64,000 bases of DNA, from NCBI GenBank assembly GCA_023897205.1, contig JAHWDD010000003.1:2545665-2609664 (forward strand), read 5' to 3'. Positions 59,117 through 64,000 of the stretch are shown here, one piece after another. A program made the translations under genes and the position numbers. A model generated the notes under the pieces. It made no database searches. It was not told the origin of the DNA and was given only the letters and a program-made list of their open reading frames with translations. How positions within the stretch are numbered: position 1 is the first letter of the stretch; every line of letters begins with the position of its first letter. Source of the DNA: Exophiala sp. HKRS030. Taxonomy: Eukaryota > Ascomycota > Eurotiomycetes > Chaetothyriales > Herpotrichiellaceae.

Positions 59117-61631
59117 ATGGCTACTTCTGCGCGAGACCGCCTGAATCGACTGTTTGGGGATCAAGCTCTACCAGCAAACAATGACCCCAGTCAAGTTCAT
59201 TTTTCAGAGATGGAACTCAGAAACAGACACCAAGCGTCCATCCCCTCAAATCAGGTTATTGCCGATAAATCTGAAAACCCACCACCAAAGACTGGATCTC
59301 CTGAAGCCGCCCCCAACGTTGAGCGTCTTTCTGACTCTGACGACGACGATTACACCAATGCCTTTGCCAATAAACCCTCTATGAGAAGCCACAATCGGAA
59401 CGAAAGGTCCGGACCTCGAAATAGAGGAACATCCGACGCTGTCGACCATTCTATGCAGACCAGGATTGCACAGAGAACTCCGCCTGAGTACCTACCAATT
59501 GGTAGATCATCAAGAAGCCCTTCATTCCGACAGCCAGAAAATTTCACAGATGCTCCATTTGAGACCAACAAGGCACCAATTCTCGGCAGATTTTGTCCTT
59601 TTATCCTTGCGGCCAAGTTTCCTTACAAATATATGAATGATGGTGATGATCGTGTATCCAAGCACTTCTTTGCAGACAACAAATTCTACGCCCGATCTTG
59701 GGACTTGTGAGTCACCTCCTGTATCCTTGGAAGTTCCTGAAAGCATGATATCTGATCTTAGCTGCAGATACTATGTTGATCCACCTGCCACCTTGTACGC
59801 CTCAAAACCGATTGTGTTGGTGCCGTTCGATCAGGCGCAACAGCTTGTGGGCGAGATTAGCAAGCAGTTCGGCATCCGTGTTTCTGTACCCCAATATCCT
59901 TTTACGCTGACCTTCCATGATGATGGCACTCCGGTCCCCAAATATCTGGGCAAGTCAAGTTCGCGTGAGATGGCTTCTCAATTACAGAGTAGCATTCCTC
60001 CTTCTAAACCGAATCATGGCGAAAGCCCCGAGGACGCATCACCTACAATTAGACAGGCCTTTACTTCCTTTCGCCAGATGTGTGAGGACGTGATAGGCGC
60101 TGGAAAAGCAAAAAGTAAGGGAAAGGCTAAATCACAATCTGGGAAGAAGCCCGTGACCGATGAATTGGGACTGTTGTCCTCAGGCAACTGGGCGCAGCGG
60201 CTACGAAAGACCCAGAGATATCTAGGGCTCCGTCCTCCTAGCAAGAAGGTCGAGACACCCGATCAAAGCCTATCATGGGAAGATCAGGAGAATTTTCGCA
60301 TCGATCAGGAGAAGGAGGCCGGTGTCGTCCTTGAGCCATTTGATGTCACCATGCCAACTCCTTATGCCTTTGACCAGGAGCCGATCATCATCTCGCTCGA
60401 TCTCGAAGCTTACGAGCGAGCACACCATCTCATCACCGAGGTGGGAGTGAGTGTCTTGGATACGCTCGACCTTGTCGATCTTCCACCTGGAACAGGGGCC
60501 ACGAATTGGATCGATCAAATTCGCTCTCGACACTTCCGTATTAAAGGCAGAGAAAACCTTGTGAACAAGGACTTTTGCCCTGGAAACCCTGACCACTTCC
60601 AATTCGGAGAGTCCGAATTCATTGATCTTGCGGACATAGGTCAGGAGGTTGACAAGTGCTTCGAATGGCCATTTTCAGTACAATACAAGCATGCTGCAAT
60701 CACAGATGAATGGGAAGTCACTTCACCGGCCAATGTCAGTCAGAATACAATGACGGATGATGTGCCAGACGACGATGAGTTTGGAGGGGTCAAGATTGGC
60801 CCAACAAATTCCGAACAAGACGTTGCCAGCAGAGTTGCAGCAACCAATGTCTTACATGATATAGGAGCTACAAACTCGATTCCCGAAAAATGGGCATCAC
60901 CACCTGATCCCATCCAGGAGCAACGTGGAGGAAAGCAGCGCAACATCTTAATTGTCGGCCATGCCATCAGCGGTGATCTGGAGTTCCTGAAGAATCTGGG
61001 TAGCAAGATTTTCAGCTCTCCCCGTCCCAGTGATTCTGCGGTAACTGCGAACGACGGTGCTGCAAGAGTGCTGCCTTTAATCATCGACAAGGCTTTCGAT
61101 ACTGCTCAATTGTACAAGGCTTGGAAACAGGATGACAGTCCGCGGAAATTGTCGATCATACTCAAAGAGCTAGGCCGTCCTTGCTATTATATGCATAATG
61201 GTGGGAACGATGCGCGATACACACTGGAGGCTTTGATCGCAATGGCACTCCAAGCCCGGCTGGAGGAGGACGGAGCTCAGACCAAGCCGACAGAAGCCAC
61301 GAGAATTGTGTCTAAAGCCCAAGTATATGAAGATTCTCGAGTCTTTGATTATCCACGTTACACAGTGGAATACAATACAAGCGCCGAAGGAAAAAATGTT
61401 GGTCTACACGAATCATGGCATAATAGTCAAGAGAACGAAACAAACACAACGACCATTCACAAGTGGCACGATGGATGGGACAATGACAAGACTGAAGGCC
61501 TCCCGGCTAGTGTCACGGGACATGGAAGAGCGGTGTTTGCGTCCAGTCTGCCTATTGTGCAGAAGATCAACAGAGAAGATCTTGACGACTTCGAGGCGGC
61601 TCTATACGCGACCTCGGATTCGGATGCGTGA
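59117..61631 (+). CDS. Gfd2/QIP-like DEDDh 3'-5' exonuclease
   Basis: Exons 59117-59706 and 59768-61631 give 817 residues. The N-terminal 200 residues are mostly disordered (acidic SDSDDDDYTNAF). The exonuclease motifs come later: IISLDLEAYER (about residue 407, the DxE of motif I), ILIVGHAISGDLEFLKNLG (about 593, motif II) and YYMHNGGNDARYTLEAL (about 672, the HNxGNDA of motif III). This matches the Gfd2/YDR514C-like group, which includes Neurospora QIP, the QDE-2-interacting exonuclease that removes the siRNA passenger strand in quelling. Orthology to QIP is inference; no Argonaute or Dicer gene is in the window. The gene is divergent from the ING gene. An upstream in-frame ATG at 59045 would add 24 residues. 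Confidence 0.85.
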
Positions 61632-61987
61632 TAGGGAAATGTGGTCCTTTCGCGTGATATCTCGGTCAGAGGGACGCTGAGGAAGGACAGTGGCAGGTCT
61701 GACTTTGGGGGAAATGATTCTGTGTGCAATACGTGGTCGCAGGTAAGAAAACATTGTGGTTGGGGTGTTTACGGACCTAAGGGACAAGAAGGCGAGGTTT
61801 GGCCAATGCGTGGAATTCAGGAGGTTCGATTGTGTGAATGGACTCTTTCCGTATAGTGGAAGGTCCAAATAGATTATCCCAACGCCGTGTGCTATGCTAT
61901 GCTGTAATGAATGATACCCCATCTCAAGCATTTCTCTTTCTAATGGAGCCGTGATATACATGGTTTCTTGTTCCAGATTTGTGTATC
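61632..61987. other. Short convergent intergenic region
   Basis: About 350 bases between the exonuclease stop and the uS14m stop; holds both 3' UTRs. Nothing else seen. Confidence 0.5.
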
Positions 61988-62402
61988 CTACCAACTGGCC
62001 TTTTTCACACCTGGTAAACTGCCTTCCAAGGCCATTTCTCTGAATTTATACTACAAGCACCGATTGAGTCAGTTTTCTGATCGAAATGTCCAAAGACAAA
62101 AAGAACGGAGGAGAGACTTACTCTACCCATCCTGAAAGCCCTAAAGACACCTCTCGCAATACCACCCATATGACAACGATTCTTGATCTGCGTAGGCCTG
62201 GTATAATTGCTCATCTGGCTCAACTCCAGCACGGCACGGTTGCGCATCGACTGGGGCAGTTTGGTGTTGCGGATCAGATACCGCAGAGCTTGTCGGTGGG
62301 GTTCGGCTTGCTCAAAGGCTTTCCGCTTCGTGTGGTCTCGAATGATGCGGATGTTGAGGAAGCCGCCGAGATCGAGTTTGCGCGCGCGCTGGGGGTTGTC
62401 AT
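61988..62402 (-). CDS. Mitochondrial ribosomal protein uS14m (Mrp2 type); one-base frame break near the start
   Basis: Exons 62402-62122 and 62050-61988, joined at GTAAGT...TTGTAG, encode the small-subunit protein uS14m. Diagnostic segments are KLDLGGFLNIRIIRDHTKRK, LRYLIRNTKLPQSMRNRAVL, the YTRPTQIKNRC signature and the end LPGVKKASW. It binds 16S-like rRNA in the mitoribosome head. The ATG at 62402 is not in frame with the rest: the first exon is 281 bases, one short of a multiple of three. One extra C in the C5 tract (plus-strand G run 62391-62395) would give MTTPQRARKLDLGG, a normal fungal start. Because the gene is essential for mitochondrial translation, a sequence error is more likely than a true null. 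Confidence 0.9.
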
Positions 62403-63909
62403 GTTGAGAGAGAGTGTGTGGTGGATGGTGGAAGGAAGGCGAGGGGACAATCAGACAGAAGGCTTCGCAAGAGATTGTTGTCGTCGCTGAGAGGCTTTTG
62501 CGCGGAGAGGGTGTTCGAATCGAATGCAAGCTGCTGCAGTTCAAGATGTTGGCTTGGCACGGATGAGCTTGAGATTCTGGCGATCTTTTTGGACCCGCGG
62601 CTAAGTTGCCTTTTCGGGCGCCTCTGGTTAAAATGGAATTTCCGGTCGCGCTCCAACTCGTAATTTCCCGCGCTGCCCTAAGCATGCGGTCGTGTGCTTG
62701 TAACCTCTGCCGCTCTTCTATCTCTACGCAGATGCTTCAGCCTTGATCAATAATTTATGCTTGATGCTCGAATCATTCTGCATCTATAGCTTCATCAGTG
62801 CTGCACACTCACCTGGAACTCGTGCGTTCATTCGAAGTCAAAGTCGTTACGAGGGATAAAGCCATCATGACTAGATATGATACGTATGTAATGCCAGGAT
62901 CTCGTGGACCCAGGGTGCGACTCTGGACAGATCTCAACATGTACCAGATTCGCGGCCGTGGTTCATTGAGATGGAGCTACTTGTAGTAATTCAGCATCGC
63001 CTGCGACAGCAGTTCAGGTGGAAGCATGAACTCAGCATCGGCATAAGCATCTGGATGATTTAGCCTATGGGTATCATATTGGGCAATGTAATTCAAGATC
63101 GTATCATGACTGCATGGAAAAGGCATCTTCAAAGCGTCGGACAAACGTATGACTGCTTGTGACTCACATTATACATAAGATCAATGCATATCCACGAATG
63201 GACTCGTCTTCAAATTGAGAATGGTTTCCTGAATAGTTGATTTCCACATCCACGACTTGTGGCATGAACAAGCTGTACCAAAAACATCATTAAGCTGAGG
63301 AATACGACTCAATGGGCGGGCATGCGTCAACTTTATTTGATGTGACTCACATGCTGCATCGCGACATCCTGGTTCGTATGCCGTGCTCCAGCAAGCTTCC
63401 AACGCTTCCCCACGGAAAAGACATCCCACACCATCTTTGGAGAAACGCCCACTCCAGTCTCCAGGACAGGACGGCAAAACCAACCAATGCTCAATGGCCG
63501 AAATCGCCCTGAAGTTTATCTGTAGATCTCTTGGTCTTTAGGATCCTGACCCATGCTCATGCCTGGTGCTTATGGGGCAGTCTCTGCGCCACTTGCCTAC
63601 CTCACATCACTTTCAATAGCCACATGAGAAAACGTTGAATTCGCTTCAATACATATGTGGAGGGTCTCAGGCAGGCTTGCATGTTTCTCGCATGTCCTTT
63701 CGTTCATGGACTTCGCGATAAAAATTCCCGAGTACATTTGCGATCGACATTCGACGAACATTTAGGTGCAAGACGGGAAATCTCGTCAATCCCTGGCGCA
63801 ACGGCGACAATATTCAACACGCCTGGCTACAAACAGTGAGAACACCCATAAAGACTACCTTTAGTCGCTCTTTCTTGGTACCGCTTTTCGACTTATCATC
63901 TCAAAGACA
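62403..63909. other. Intergenic, no supported gene
   Basis: About 1.5 kb between the uS14m start and a gene start at the right edge. Frames are short on both strands. The last 60 bases are pyrimidine-rich, like a leader. Confidence 0.5.
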
Positions 63910-64000
63910 ATGCCAAGACCGACCAAACCCAGCAAGTCGTCAGCGTCGGCATCCGCTGTGGACGCCGGCACTCTCGTGGTGACAAGCCAACAATCACGCT
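63910..64000 (+). CDS. 5' end of a gene cut by the window edge
   Basis: An ATG at 63910 after a pyrimidine-rich leader opens a frame (MPRPTKPSKSSASASAVDAG...) that runs uninterrupted for 30 codons to the window end. The start is Ser/Ala/Lys-rich and gives no hint of function. The call rests on leader composition and an open frame only. Confidence 0.45.
   Translation, partial: MPRPTKPSKSSASASAVDAGTLVVTSQQSR

Overview
The window is nuclear DNA of a filamentous ascomycete (Pezizomycotina). The genes carry short GT-AG introns of about 50-85 bases, and the protein families are fungal: Atg8, Atg29, DUF6604, a Gfd2/QIP-type exonuclease, an Rds1-type ferritin-like protein, and a fungal transcription factor without a zinc cluster. 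I cannot fix the class or genus from sequence alone. Gene density is low, with long gene-poor gaps. I see no transposon, tRNA or rRNA gene that I can support.

Layout. 0.1-0.6 kb: atg8. 2.4-4.0 kb: an O-methyltransferase. 7.4-9.4 kb: a fungal transcription factor. 11.5-14.3 kb (minus): atg29, whose frame is open into an uncharacterised upstream gene. 15.0-17.3 kb: two unknown Cys-containing genes. 18.85-20.2 kb: a secreted Rds1-like ferritin-fold protein. 21.5-22.9 kb: a GH16 glucanase-like protein without a signal peptide. 27.25-27.96 kb: a Thr-rich GPI-anchored wall protein with WxDW repeats. 31.2-33.1 kb: two unknown proteins, one with a single membrane segment. 34.4-35.3 kb: a decayed gene. 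36.0-37.1 kb: a five-exon short-chain dehydrogenase. 38.0-40.4 kb: a DUF6604 protein. 41.1-42.2 kb (minus): a Rab5/Ypt5 GTPase. 43.9-52.9 kb: a 9-kb gene desert with many short degenerate tandem repeats. 52.9-54.2 kb (minus): an intronless NtaA/SnaA-type flavin monooxygenase. 55.7-58.2 kb (minus): an ING-family PHD protein, divergent from 59.1-61.6 kb: a QIP/Gfd2-like DEDDh exonuclease. 62.0-62.4 kb (minus): mitochondrial ribosomal protein uS14m. 63.9 kb: the start of a gene that runs off the window.

The genes do not form one pathway. Atg8, Atg29 and Rab5 all act in autophagy or vacuolar traffic but are kilobases apart. The most striking property of the window is that nine predicted genes each need a single-base frame change, eight of them in the same direction (one base missing) and several at homopolymers. 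Because uS14m and Atg29 are among them, uncorrected sequencing indels are the likeliest cause; real pseudogenisation is the alternative. Positions are given so this can be tested.
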